Source: VXRD01 sp965242535
GTDB taxonomy: Bacteria > Latescibacterota > UBA2968
Direction: 5' to 3'
Length of the DNA: 64,000 bases
NCBI GenBank assembly: GCA_965242535.1
Contig: OZ251458.1
Location: forward strand, 3,286,001 to 3,350,000
In this document: positions 15,959-24,720 of the stretch, in pieces
How the letters are laid out: each line of letters starts with the position of its first letter
Position numbering within the stretch: position 1 is the stretch's first letter
Notes under the pieces: generated by a model
What the model was told of the DNA's origin: nothing
The model's database searches: none
Seen by the model: only the letters and a program-made list of their open reading frames with translations
Made by a program: the position numbers and the translations under genes

Positions 15959-17788
15959 ATGAAAAATGGGAAACGGATATTTTTGTTTTTGTTCATCATT
16001 TCCACCGCCTCGTTCTGGACGCGAGGATCATGGGCGCAGGATGTGGCGTTGCAGGCGTCTGTGGATCGCGCGCGCGTCGAGGTCGGCGAACAGATTCAGT
16101 TCAAGGTGGTGGTCGAGTCCGCGCAAATGGTGGGATTGCCTGCGCCGCGCGTGCCAACGCCAGCCGGGTTGTATTTGTCCGGGAGTTCGTCTTCCACGTC
16201 TGTGTCCGTCAATTTTGTCAATGGGGCGATGGCGTCAAAGCGCACGACGACGTATGCGTTTTCTTTCCTCGCGCAAAATGAGGGGACGTATATGCTCGGC
16301 CCGGCGCAGTTGGTCCACGATGGCAAAACGATGCGGTCGGAGCAGGTGCGCGTCGAGGTGGTCAAGGCGAGCGGCCGCCCCAAGCCGCGGGCAACGCCCC
16401 AAGCCGGGCGGTCGATGACCGAGGCGCAGATTCGGGATATCGAGCAAAATTTGTTTTTGCAGGCGATTCCAAACAAGCGCGCGGTGTACGTGGGGGAGCC
16501 TGTTCACCTGACCTATAAGTTGTTCACGCGCTACGATTTGCGAAATGTGCAGTACGGCCATGTGCCCACGTTCACCGGGTTTTGGACCGAGACCGCGTTC
16601 GATGCACAGCGATTGAACATGCAGCGCGAGACGGTCGATGGGCGTGCGTTTAATGCGGCCCTGCTCAAGCGGTTGGCCCTGTTTCCCACCACGGCGGGCG
16701 AGCACGCCTTGGAGCCGCTCGAGGTGAATTGCGAAATCGTCGCCGAGCGCAGGGCGCACGGTTTGTTCGATTTCGATCCCTTTGGCGCGTTTAATACGCA
16801 ACAGGTGACGGTGCGGGCGGGCGATGTCGCGATCGAGGTGAAGCCACTTCCCCCGGGCGCGCCCGGGGGGTTTGGCGGCGCGGTTGGGCAATTTGAGATG
16901 CGCGCCGAGGCCATCCCCACTTCTGTGAAAGCGGGCGATCCGATAGCGGTCGAGGTGGTGGTGCGCGGCACGGGCAATTTGCACGCGATAGCGGATTTGA
17001 TTCGTCCCAAAGGCGCGGGGTTTAAGTTTTACGATCCCAAGGCGAACCTGGAGGCCGATGGCAACGCGGCCGGGCAAAAGACGTTTGAATACGTGGCGAT
17101 TCCACAGCGCGAGGGACAGGTGACATTGCCGCCCTTCGCGCTGGTCTATTTCGATCCGGCACAGGCGCGATACAAAACCGCGCAGACCGATCCCATCGCG
17201 TTGCGCGTCGCCCCGGGGGAACGGGGGCCACAACCCGTCGCCGGGTTGCCGGGCGAAGAGGTGCGCGCGCTGGGTAGCGATATTCGGTACATCAAGCCCG
17301 ACCGCATGCAGTTGGTCGATCAGAGCGCGGCGTTGCATCAACGCGGCGGGTTTTGGCTTTTGCAGGTCGTCCCGATTTTGGGGGTCGCAGGCGCGTACCT
17401 GTATCGGCGGCACTGCGATCGGTTGGCAGGCGATGTGGCTTATGCGCGCAGGCGGCGTTCCCGGTCAGAGGCACAACGGCGTTTGGGCAAGGCGCGTCAG
17501 TTGATGCACGCGGGCGATAGCGCGGGGTTTTACGGCGAGATCCACAGGGCTTTGGCGCAGTTTGTCGCGGATCGCACCAATCGCGCAGTCGCGGGGTTGA
17601 CCGCAGAGCAGGTCCGCGGCGTGCTATCGGAATGCGGCGTGGATGAACAGGTGATCGCGCAGGTGCAAGACGTGTTTGCCATGAGCGATCGCGCGCGATT
17701 CGCGCCCGGGGAAGCGTCCGCAGAAGAAATGCAAAAGTTGTTCGGGCAGACCGAGGATTTGATCGGCGCGTTGGAGCGGTGTATTTGA
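15959..17788 (+). CDS. batD: BatD, oxygen tolerance protein
   Basis: 609 residues. A signal peptide (residues about 1-26, ending SWAQ) leads into beta-sandwich repeats with VDRARVEVGEQIQFKVVVES, FVNGAMASKRTTTYAFSF, LFLQAIPNKRAVYVGEPVHL and PTSVKAGDPIAVEVVVRG; a transmembrane helix (FWLLQVVPILGVAGAYLY, about 463-482) and a cytoplasmic helical tail complete it. This is the typical BatD architecture. ATG 15959 follows AAAGG. The 3' end is 8 bases before batE. It is separated from batC by the 2.4-kb methyltransferase module and repeat copies, an interruption of the usual gene order. Confidence 0.88.
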   Translation: MKNGKRIFLFLFIISTASFWTRGSWAQDVALQASVDRARVEVGEQIQFKVVVESAQMVGLPAPRVPTPAGLYLSGSSSSTSVSVNFVNGAMASKRTTTYAFSFLAQNEGTYMLGPAQLVHDGKTMRSEQVRVEVVKASGRPKPRATPQAGRSMTEAQIRDIEQNLFLQAIPNKRAVYVGEPVHLTYKLFTRYDLRNVQYGHVPTFTGFWTETAFDAQRLNMQRETVDGRAFNAALLKRLALFPTTAGEHALEPLEVNCEIVAERRAHGLFDFDPFGAFNTQQVTVRAGDVAIEVKPLPPGAPGGFGGAVGQFEMRAEAIPTSVKAGDPIAVEVVVRGTGNLHAIADLIRPKGAGFKFYDPKANLEADGNAAGQKTFEYVAIPQREGQVTLPPFALVYFDPAQARYKTAQTDPIALRVAPGERGPQPVAGLPGEEVRALGSDIRYIKPDRMQLVDQSAALHQRGGFWLLQVVPILGVAGAYLYRRHCDRLAGDVAYARRRRSRSEAQRRLGKARQLMHAGDSAGFYGEIHRALAQFVADRTNRAVAGLTAEQVRGVLSECGVDEQVIAQVQDVFAMSDRARFAPGEASAEEMQKLFGQTEDLIGALERCI

Positions 17789-17796
17789 GGGGAAAG

Positions 17797-18561
17797 ATGA
17801 TGAAAGTGGTATTGTTCCTCATTGGCGCGGTCGCGATGGGGCTGATGCGCGTGGACGCGATCTCGGCCTCCGAATCGCTCGCCGCGCTCTACAACCGGGG
17901 CAATGAACACTATCGCGCAGGGCGTTTTGAGGCGGCGATTTCGGCATACCAGCGCGTTCTCGCCGAGGGGCTGAACAACGGCGAGGTGCATTACAATTTG
18001 GGCAATGCCCATTTTAAGAACGGGCAGTTGGGCCGCGCGATTTTGTCTTATGAACGCGCGTTGAAGTTGATGCCCAAAGACGAGGATGTGCTGGCGAATT
18101 TGCGATTTGCCAATGCCCGAAAAGCGGACCGGGAAACCGAGGTCGAGGAGAATGTCCTGACGCGGGTTTTGCAGGCGATTTTTGCGTTTTTCTCGGTCGA
18201 TATGCTGGCGGTTCTGATCTGCGTCTTTATCTTTTGTTTGAGCGGCGTCGCGGCGTGTTGGATTTTTGTGCCCATCCGCCGCGTGCTGTGGGCCGGGTTG
18301 CTGGCGATGCTCATCGTCGCGCTTTTGGGCAGTGCCGGCATGCTCGCGTTTAAGGCGCGTCAACACCGCGTTCCCAAAGCCATTGTGCTGGCCGACGAAG
18401 CCATTGGACGCAGTGGCCCGGGGCGCGATTTTCTTCAGGTGTTCACGCTCCACGAAGGCACGAAGGTCGAGATCGAACGCGCAGAAGGCGGGTGGTTGCT
18501 GGTGCGCCTGCGCTCGGGCCTCGGCGGCTGGATCGAAGCCAACGCGCTGGAAGGGATTTGA
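17797..18561 (+). CDS. batE: BatE-like TPR and SH3 protein
   Basis: 254 residues: a signal peptide, two TPR units (LYNRGNEHYRAGRFEAAISAYQRVL, VHYNLGNAHFKNGQLGRAILSYERAL), two transmembrane helices (about 125-165, VDMLAVLICVFIFCLSGVAAC and VLWAGLLAMLIVALLGSAGML), then a bacterial SH3-like domain (AIGRSGPGRDFLQVFTLHEGTKVEI ... GWLLVRLRSGLGGWIEANAL). That order is standard for BatE. GAGGGGAAAG precedes the start; an ATG at 17800 is equally possible. It closes the Bat operon. Confidence 0.85.
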   Translation: MMKVVLFLIGAVAMGLMRVDAISASESLAALYNRGNEHYRAGRFEAAISAYQRVLAEGLNNGEVHYNLGNAHFKNGQLGRAILSYERALKLMPKDEDVLANLRFANARKADRETEVEENVLTRVLQAIFAFFSVDMLAVLICVFIFCLSGVAACWIFVPIRRVLWAGLLAMLIVALLGSAGMLAFKARQHRVPKAIVLADEAIGRSGPGRDFLQVFTLHEGTKVEIERAEGGWLLVRLRSGLGGWIEANALEGI

Positions 18562-18661
18562 TGGATGGGTTGTCAGCGGTAAAAGACGAGGGGAGAGTCA
18601 CGAAGGGCACGAAGAAAGACAAAGGGCAAGCAACTACCGATAAACACGATAGAATGACAGC

Positions 18662-18901
18662 ATGAATCAAACCCTATTTGACCAAGCGCAACGAAACCCA
18701 AATGGATTGCAATTTAGAGCGTTTGAACGCCTAATGCGTCAATGCGGATGGACGCTACGCCGCCAGCGAGGAAGCCACCGCGTTTGGTACTCGCCCGGCG
18801 GGTACCGACTCAGTGTCCAACCCAATCGCGCCATGGCCAAGGGCTATCAAGTTCGACAATTTCTCAGGCAATACAATGAGGAAACAAAAAATGAAAAATA
18901 A
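18662..18901 (+). CDS. hicA: HicA-family mRNA interferase toxin
   Basis: 79 residues with the HicA double-stranded-RNA-binding-like fold: the helix FRAFERLMRQCGWTLRRQRGSH, the catalytic His in RGSHRVWY, then the strand RLSVQPNRAMAKGYQVRQFLRQ. HicA cleaves mRNA and tmRNA when not bound by HicB. The gene is followed with an 11-base overlap by the hicB-like gene. It is slightly longer than many HicA proteins because of an N-terminal extension (MNQTLFDQAQRNPNG). Confidence 0.85.
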   Translation: MNQTLFDQAQRNPNGLQFRAFERLMRQCGWTLRRQRGSHRVWYSPGGYRLSVQPNRAMAKGYQVRQFLRQYNEETKNEK

Positions 18902-19151
18902 TGCCCCAGACGATTTTGATGGATTTGCGGTCGAGATGTTTCTCGACGAGGATGGCGATTATCTCGCGCATTTTGTGGAACTTCCCAATGTCTCGGCTTT
19001 CGGACAGACGCCCGACGAGGCGTTGGTCGAGTTGAAAATCGCCTGGGAGTTGATGAAGGAATGTCACCGAGAGGATGGAGAACCCATTCCAAAAGCAAAC
19101 GAGGTTCGCCGAATGACAAGATGCCAGGGGATGGACGCCGCACAGGCGTAG
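18891..19151 (+). CDS. hicB: HicB-family antitoxin, C-terminally truncated
   Basis: 86 residues. The N-terminal HicB fold is intact (FAVEMFLDEDGDYLAHFVELPNVSAFGQTPDEALVELKIAWELMKE). HicB proteins normally continue after IPKP/RR with a ribbon-helix-helix DNA-binding domain (SGKFxxRxPxxLH); here the sequence goes KANEVRRMTRCQGMDAAQA and stops. The toxin-neutralising domain remains but operator binding is probably lost. A transposase relic begins within 50 bases, suggesting that an insertion or deletion removed the end. ATG 18891 lies inside hicA. Confidence 0.8.
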   Translation: MKNNAPDDFDGFAVEMFLDEDGDYLAHFVELPNVSAFGQTPDEALVELKIAWELMKECHREDGEPIPKANEVRRMTRCQGMDAAQA

Positions 19152-19482
19152 CGACGGGGAGGACAAACCGAGTGCAAACTTCTGTTATTCCCATTGTTCA
19201 ACGCCGATCAAACCTTGAAAGACACGCTCTTAAAGCAACAGAACTTGGCCTTCTATACGCCTGTGAAGCGAAAGAAGGGGCAAGCCAGCTTGACAGAGGA
19301 CGAAAAACGCTTTTCTCAAAAGGTTTCGCGTATCCGCCAACACATTGAGGGGTTGTTCCGTTGGATAGACCGAAAAACGAATCTCTCGGTGGCATCTCAA
19401 GTACGATCCTATAACGGCTTACTCGTCCATGTCTTTGGACGAGTCGCCGCGGCGTGCTTCTTACTCGTTTTCTACTCTTAAT
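19152..19482 (+). pseudogene. Transposase C-terminal relic
   Basis: The open frame from about 19191 to 19481 encodes TLKDTLLKQQNLAFYTPVKR, then RIRQHIEGLFRWIDRKTNL, then VRSYNGLLVHVFGRVAAAC. The arrangement (a Lys/Arg-rich segment, RxxIEGLF with the catalytic Glu, a final hydrophobic helix) resembles the C-terminal third of IS982/IS5-type DDE transposases. The N-terminal two thirds, with both Asp residues, are missing, and there is no plausible start codon. I could not find inverted repeats. Confidence 0.6.
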
Positions 19483-19805
19483 TCGCATGAATGCAATGAG
19501 GTGGACGCGCAAACCGACCAAGCGCAACGGGTAGCAGAGCGAAAGCGCGACATACTCGAGCGATATCTATAATCAGGTTGGTATCTTTAGGCAGATAAGC
19601 CACTGCGGATAGCGGCTTAGTGGGCGATATTCGCTTTCGCACAACGGGCGCGTTTTCTGCTGACGGATTGCGCGGCGGCGGGAATCCAAGCAAACGCTCA
19701 AATTATTCGGCGGAGTCGTGGAGGAAAGATACAAGGCGAGAGTAGGATAGGGGGCAATGCGTAGTCAATTCGCAATTCTCATTGAATCAAAAGGAGAACT
19801 CATCT
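19483..19805. other. Intergenic region without recognisable gene
   Basis: No frame of useful length or protein-like composition. A GC-rich stretch (GGATTGCGCGGCGGCGG) and a degenerate purine-rich segment near 19720-19760 are visible. A good ribosome binding site (AAAAGGAG) at about 19790 serves the gene at 19806. Confidence 0.5.
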
Positions 19806-20672
19806 ATGTCTCGCACTCTATTTGAGCGGGCGGAGGAATTTATTTGGAACAATGCGCGGTTGCTCGAGCGGCAACGATTTGCCTATCATTTCAAGGGCGG
19901 ATCGCGCGAGGCCGTGATCGCGGCACTGCGCGCCTATCAAAACGCGGATGGCGGATTCGGGCACGCCCTCGAACCGGATATCCGCTGTCCAGAAAGCCAA
20001 CCCGTGCCCGTGCAACACGCTCTCGAGTTTCTCGACGCCGTGGGGTTCGACGCCCAAATGGTACAACGCGCCTGCGATTATTTAATCACCATAACCACGC
20101 CCGAAGGCGGGGTGCCCTGGCTGTTGCCCTCGGCGCATCGGTATCCGCGGGCGCCGTGGTGGAACGCGGTCGACGACCTGCCCGCGTCCCTCAATCCAAC
20201 CGCAGCCATTGCCGGCGTCTTGCACAAAAATCGGGTGCGACACGCATGGCTGGCACCGGCCACGGCGTACTGCTGGTCGCAAATCGCCGCCCTGCAAGCC
20301 GAAGAAATGCATGAGATGGGCGCGGCACTGGCCTTTCTCTATCACGCGCCAGACCGAGAACGCGCAGAACGCGAACTCGACCGTTTGGTCCGCGAGATGC
20401 TCTCGGCGGGGCTCGTGGCAGACGCACGGGCCGCGGGCTATGTCCGCAAACCCCTCGACTGGGCCCCCACGCCCGACCATCCGCTCCGCGAGTATTTTCG
20501 GGAGGCGGATATCGCGACCAATTTGGACGCGCTGATCGCGGACCAGCGATCCGACGGGGGCTGGCCCATCACTTGGCGAGCCGCGAGCCCGAGTTGCGAA
20601 CTCGAATGGCGCGGCTGGGTCACGTTGGGCGCGTTGCTCGCGCTTCGGGCGAATGGACGACTAGACCGATGA
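19806..20672 (+). CDS. Alpha/alpha-toroid (prenyltransferase/cyclase-like) protein
   Basis: 288 residues. The repeat motifs AALRAYQNADGGFGHALEPD, NATITTPEGGVPWLLP-like, and ALIADQRSDGGWPITWRAAS are QW-like repeats of the terpenoid cyclase/prenyltransferase toroid fold. The catalytic DxDD motif of squalene-hopene cyclases is not present, so it is not a classical cyclase. Such free-standing toroid proteins are usually annotated as hypothetical. ATG 19806 follows AAAAGGAG by nine bases. A decayed IS4 end lies right after its stop. Confidence 0.6.
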   Translation: MSRTLFERAEEFIWNNARLLERQRFAYHFKGGSREAVIAALRAYQNADGGFGHALEPDIRCPESQPVPVQHALEFLDAVGFDAQMVQRACDYLITITTPEGGVPWLLPSAHRYPRAPWWNAVDDLPASLNPTAAIAGVLHKNRVRHAWLAPATAYCWSQIAALQAEEMHEMGAALAFLYHAPDRERAERELDRLVREMLSAGLVADARAAGYVRKPLDWAPTPDHPLREYFREADIATNLDALIADQRSDGGWPITWRAASPSCELEWRGWVTLGALLALRANGRLDR

Positions 20673-20681
20673 GCGGGGGTA

Positions 20682-20802
20682 CAGTTGCCTAATTCGATCC
20701 GACATAGATCCGTGCTTTCCAAGAGGAGGTGAGGGTTTTTGCGGTCGGCTCAATCTCACTCTTTCTTGATTTTTCACAGGTCTTTTATTTTTTTGTCGTA
20801 TG
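20682..20802 (-). mobile_element. Decayed left end of an IS4-type element
   Basis: On the minus strand, from the outer end CATACGACAAAAA inwards, this segment aligns with the first ~120 bases of the intact IS at 5479: AAAGACCTGTG, CCGCAAAAACCCTCACC, AAAGCAC and ATGTCGGATC all recur in order. It includes the transposase start (MSDRIRQLYP versus MSDQVMQLYP) and then loses similarity. The rest of the element is gone, so this is a solo end, somewhat diverged and therefore older. Confidence 0.75.
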
Positions 20803-20843
20803 ATCTCCAACAGAAGTAGGAAAACGGCATTGGAAAATCACAT

Positions 20844-21839
20844 ATGTCGATCTTGATCATCAAACGCCTGTTGTGGATGATTCCCACGATGGCGATCATC
20901 TCGTTTATTTCGTTTTCGATCATCCAACTGCCGCCGGGCGATTATCTCACGTCGTACATCGCCGCACTCGGGGAAACCGGCGAGACGGTCGACGAGGCGC
21001 AAGCCGCGGCCCTGCGCGCGCGCTACAATCTCGATCAGCCCTTTTTGGTGCAATACTGGCGGTGGTTGGTCGGCATGGTGCAAGGCGATTTGGGCATGTC
21101 CTTTGAGTGGAACCGCCCGGTCACGGAACTGATTGGCGAGCGCGTTCTGTTGACCTCCATCATCTCCATCGTGACGTTGCTGATGACGTGGGCATTGGCG
21201 ATTCCCATTGGGATTTACTCCGCGGTCAAGCAGTATTCCCTGCCCGATTACTGTTTCACCTTTTTGGGCTTCATCGGCCTTGCAACGCCCAATTTTTTGC
21301 TCGCGCTCGTGTTTATGTACATCGGGTATTCCGCGTTTGGCATCAGTGCGGGCGGGCTGTTTTCACCCGAATACCAAAGCGCGGCGTGGTCCCTTGGCAA
21401 GGCGTTCGATTTGCTCGGGCACCTGTGGATTCCGGTCATCGTGATCGGCACGTCTGGCACCGCGGGGTTGATCCGCGTGATGCGGGGCAATTTGCTAGAC
21501 GAATTGCGAAAGCAATACGTGTTGACCGCGCGGGCCAAGGGCGTGCGCTACTGGGTGTTGCTGATGCGCTATCCAGTGCGCGTGGCGCTCAATCCGCTCG
21601 TCAGCACCGTGGGCTGGGTTTTGCCGGGCATCGTGTCGGGTGCGACCATCACATCGGTGGTGCTCGGCCTGCCCACCACAGGGCCGTTGTTGCTGCGTGC
21701 GTTGATGAATCAAGACATGTATTTGGCGGGCAGTCTGGTGATGATGTTGAGCCTGTTGACCCTGGTCGGCACGCTGATTTCAGACGTGTTGTTGCTGTGG
21801 CTGGATCCGCGCATTCGGTACGAAGAGGGAGAGCGGTAA
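20844..21839 (+). CDS. DppB/OppB-type ABC transporter permease
   Basis: 331 residues with about six transmembrane helices. The N-terminal signature IIKRLLWMIPTMAIISFISFSIIQLPPGDY and the cytoplasmic EAA loop (VLTARAKGVRYWVLLMRYPVRVALNPLV) are typical of binding-protein-dependent dipeptide/oligopeptide permeases of the DppB type. It imports its substrate across the inner membrane together with the DppC-like permease that begins one base after its stop. No substrate-binding protein gene is found in the window. The ribosome binding site is weak (GGAAA). Confidence 0.9.
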   Translation: MSILIIKRLLWMIPTMAIISFISFSIIQLPPGDYLTSYIAALGETGETVDEAQAAALRARYNLDQPFLVQYWRWLVGMVQGDLGMSFEWNRPVTELIGERVLLTSIISIVTLLMTWALAIPIGIYSAVKQYSLPDYCFTFLGFIGLATPNFLLALVFMYIGYSAFGISAGGLFSPEYQSAAWSLGKAFDLLGHLWIPVIVIGTSGTAGLIRVMRGNLLDELRKQYVLTARAKGVRYWVLLMRYPVRVALNPLVSTVGWVLPGIVSGATITSVVLGLPTTGPLLLRALMNQDMYLAGSLVMMLSLLTLVGTLISDVLLLWLDPRIRYEEGER

Positions 21840-22949
21840 ATGGCGGACTTCGGCACGACGAAAGACACGGACGCGCACGCCGCATCCCAATGGCAATTGA
21901 TGTGGTGGAAATTTCGCAAACACCGCTTGGCGATGGCCGCGGGGTTGGTGATTGTCGCGCTCTATGTGATGGCCGCGTTTTGCGAGTTTTTGGCGCCCTA
22001 TCCCCTCGACTATCGGCAGGTCAGATATGCGTTTGCCCCGCCGCAACGCCTGCATTTCACTTCGGATGAAGGCGTGCATTTTTGGCCCTTTGCGTATGGG
22101 ATCAAAGGCGTGCGGCATCCGCAAACCCTGCGAAAGTACTATATCGAAGACCGCGAGCGACGCTGCGAAGTGCGATTGTTCACGCGCGGCGCGCCCTATA
22201 AATTTTGGGGCTTGTTCGAGACCGATCTCCACCTCTTTGGCGTGGAGGAAGGCGGGACGATCTTTTTGTTGGGCACGGACCATCTCGGCCGGGATTTGCT
22301 TTCGAGAATCATTTACGGCGCGCGCATTTCCCTGACCATCGGGCTGGTGGGCGTGGCCCTGAGTTTTGTATTTGGCCTCGTGATCGGCGTGGTATCGGGC
22401 TACTACGGGGGGTGGATCGACAATCTCATCCAGCGCGGGATCGAAATCCTCCGATCATTTCCATCGATTCCCCTGTGGATGGCCCTCGCGGCATCCCTGC
22501 CCTCGTCATGGTCGCCCCTGCAAATCTATATGGGGATTACGGTGGTGTTGTCCTTTATCGGGTGGACGGGTTTGGCGCGGCAGGTGCGCGGGAAAATTTT
22601 GTCGTTGCGAGAAGAGGATTTTGCCACCGCGGCCCTGCTGGCCGGCGCGAGTCGCTGGCGGATTATGACGCGCCACTTGTTGCCTTCGTTTATGAGCCAC
22701 ATTATCGTGAGCCTGACGCTCGCGGTGCCCGGCATGATTTTGGGCGAGACCTCGCTGAGTTTTCTCGGCCTCGGGTTGCGCCCGCCCGTGACGAGTTGGG
22801 GCGTGCTCTTAAAAGAAGCGCAAAATGTTCAGGCCGTGGCGTTTCAGCCCTGGCTTTTGACGCCTGTGGTCTTTGTGATCATGACCGTACTCGCATTTAA
22901 CTTCGTCGGCGACGGCCTTCGAGACGCCGCCGATCCGTATTCGCGTTAG
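21840..22949 (+). CDS. DppC/OppC-type ABC transporter permease
   Basis: 369 residues, longer than the usual ~300 because of an insert between helix 1 and the core (about residues 55-150, with HFWPFAYGIKG and FKFWGLFETDLHLFG), an arrangement known in some OppC-like permeases of peptide/opine systems. The core begins LLGTDHLGRDLLSRIIYGARISLTIG and contains the EAA loop (DFATAALLAGASRWRIMTRHLLPSF). Start ATG 21840 directly follows the previous TAA; GAGGGAGAG upstream serves it. Confidence 0.9.
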   Translation: MADFGTTKDTDAHAASQWQLMWWKFRKHRLAMAAGLVIVALYVMAAFCEFLAPYPLDYRQVRYAFAPPQRLHFTSDEGVHFWPFAYGIKGVRHPQTLRKYYIEDRERRCEVRLFTRGAPYKFWGLFETDLHLFGVEEGGTIFLLGTDHLGRDLLSRIIYGARISLTIGLVGVALSFVFGLVIGVVSGYYGGWIDNLIQRGIEILRSFPSIPLWMALAASLPSSWSPLQIYMGITVVLSFIGWTGLARQVRGKILSLREEDFATAALLAGASRWRIMTRHLLPSFMSHIIVSLTLAVPGMILGETSLSFLGLGLRPPVTSWGVLLKEAQNVQAVAFQPWLLTPVVFVIMTVLAFNFVGDGLRDAADPYSR

Positions 22950-22958
22950 GAGATGAAC

Positions 22959-23711
22959 ATGGAACTTCGACAAAACCGAGTAAAACGCAAATTGCAACGC
23001 GGCGAACGGGTTTATGTGGCGTCTGGATTCACGCACGCCGACGATATCGACGCGTTTGGCCCGGCGGGATTCGACGGCATCTGGATCGAGGGCGAACACG
23101 GCGCGATGGCCTTCGACGACTTGGGCCATCTCACGCGCGCCTGCGACCTGTGGGGCATGACGTCAGTTGTGCGCGTCAATCGCAACGATCAGGCCCTCAT
23201 TTACCGCACCCTGGACCGGGGCGCGCAGGGCATTGTGGTGCCGCATGTCAACACGCGCGAAGAAGCGGAAAATGTCGTGGCGGGCGGGCGGTTCGCGCCC
23301 TTGGGGCAACGCGGCATGTTCGTCAGCCGACAGGGCTATGGGGTCGCGGATTATTTCGCCGAGGCCAACGACGAGGTGTTGCTCACCGTTTTGATCGAAG
23401 ATATCGCCGCCGTGGAAAATCTGGACGAAATCCTGACCGTCGATCAGATCGACGCGTTCTTTGTCGCGCCTTCGGATCTGGGGGCGTCCATGGGATACAT
23501 CCGCGATTTGCAACACGCCGATGTGCAACGGACAATAGACCGCGCGCTGGAGAAAATCATCTCCTCCGGGCGCGTCGCCGGGACGATGACCACCTCGGAA
23601 AACGTCGGCAAATTTGCCGCTGCCGGCGTGCAGATGCTCCTCGTCAACAGCACGGGATGGTTGCACGATGGCGCGAAGACCTTTGTGGCGCGGGCAAATG
23701 GAGGGGCGTGA
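22959..23711 (+). CDS. HpcH/HpaI-family aldolase
   Basis: 250 residues: a TIM barrel of class II pyruvate aldolases. WIEGEHGAM holds the metal/base region, VVRVNRNDQALIYRTLDRGAQGIVVPHVNTREEAE the central barrel with conserved Arg and the GAxGIxxPHV motif, and FFVAPSDLGASMG the C-terminal metal-side loop. The usual reaction is reversible retro-aldol cleavage of 2-keto-3-deoxy sugar acids or dihydroxyheptenedioate, giving pyruvate; the actual substrate is unknown. It lies inside the ABC transporter operon, so it probably breaks down what the transporter brings in. I prefer ATG 22959 (AGGAG seven bases upstream); 22953 is an in-frame alternative. Confidence 0.88.
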   Translation: MELRQNRVKRKLQRGERVYVASGFTHADDIDAFGPAGFDGIWIEGEHGAMAFDDLGHLTRACDLWGMTSVVRVNRNDQALIYRTLDRGAQGIVVPHVNTREEAENVVAGGRFAPLGQRGMFVSRQGYGVADYFAEANDEVLLTVLIEDIAAVENLDEILTVDQIDAFFVAPSDLGASMGYIRDLQHADVQRTIDRALEKIISSGRVAGTMTTSENVGKFAAAGVQMLLVNSTGWLHDGAKTFVARANGGA

Positions 23712-23712
23712 T

Positions 23713-24720
23713 TTGGATTCCGTGCTGACCATAAACAATTTGAAAACGCACTTTTTTCTCGACGAGGGCACGGTTCGCGCCGTGGATGGCGTCACGCTGG
23801 CGATTCCGCGGGGCAAAACCGTGGGGATCGTCGGCGAGAGCGGGTGCGGGAAAAGCGTGACGGCCTTTTCCACGCTGCGCTTGGTGGCGTCTCCCGGTCA
23901 AATTGTGGACGGCGACATCGCGTTGCATCGGGCAGACCATGCGATTAACTTGACGGACTTGGACGCAGAGGGCGAGGAGATCCGCGCGATTCGCGGGCGC
24001 GAGATCGCGATGATTTTTCAAGAACCCATGACTTCGCTGAGTCCCGTGCATACGGTTGGGTTTCAAATTGTGGAAGCCATCCGATTGCACCTCGACCTTC
24101 GCGGGGACGACGCGCGCGGCCGCGCCGTTGGCCTGCTCGAGCGCGTCGGCATTCCCGATGCCGATAGGCGGTTCGCGCAATATCCCCACGAGATGAGCGG
24201 CGGGATGCGACAGCGCGTGATGATCGCTATGGCGCTTTCCTGCCGGCCCGCGCTGTTGATCGCCGATGAACCCACCACGGCATTGGATGTCACCATTCAG
24301 GCGCAGATTTTGGACCTGATGCGCGATTTGCAACGCGAATTTCAGATGTCGATCATGTTGATTACCCACGACTTGGGCGTGGTCGCAGAAATGGCCGACG
24401 AGGTCGCCGTGATGTACATGGGGCGCGTTGTGGAACGCGCTGCGACCGAGGAGATTTTCGAACATCCCAAACACCCGTACACGCAGGCGTTGATGCAATC
24501 CATCCCCGGCTTGGGCGCGGCGCGAAAAACGCGCTTGCAAACCATTGCGGGGTCCGTGCCCGATCCCTACGCACGCTTGCCGGGATGCCCCTTTCATCCG
24601 CGCTGTGATGTGGCAATTGACGGGATGTGCGATGCGGGCGACAGGCCGGAATTGCGGTTTGTAGGCGATGGGCACGCGGTCGCGTGTGTGCTTTGCGAAA
24701 AGGATGTGCGCGATGGATAG
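23713..24720 (+). CDS. DppD/OppD-type ABC transporter ATPase
   Basis: 335 residues. Walker A GESGCGKSV, Q-loop FQEPMTSLSPVHTVGFQI, signature motif MSGGMRQRVMIAMALSC, Walker B ALLIADEPTTALD, H-loop ITHDLGVV; C-terminal oligopeptide-transporter extension with the GCPFHPRC cysteine motif. It energises the two permeases. I take TTG 23713 (after GGAGGGG), two bases after the aldolase stop; ATG 23698, overlapping the aldolase end, is an alternative. The 3' end overlaps the next ATPase by 8 bases. Confidence 0.9.
   Translation: MDSVLTINNLKTHFFLDEGTVRAVDGVTLAIPRGKTVGIVGESGCGKSVTAFSTLRLVASPGQIVDGDIALHRADHAINLTDLDAEGEEIRAIRGREIAMIFQEPMTSLSPVHTVGFQIVEAIRLHLDLRGDDARGRAVGLLERVGIPDADRRFAQYPHEMSGGMRQRVMIAMALSCRPALLIADEPTTALDVTIQAQILDLMRDLQREFQMSIMLITHDLGVVAEMADEVAVMYMGRVVERAATEEIFEHPKHPYTQALMQSIPGLGAARKTRLQTIAGSVPDPYARLPGCPFHPRCDVAIDGMCDAGDRPELRFVGDGHAVACVLCEKDVRDG

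Noticed and set aside
19806..20672. Squalene-hopene cyclase
   Set aside because: Only QW-like toroid repeats are present; the DxDD catalytic motif is missing and the protein is less than half the usual length.
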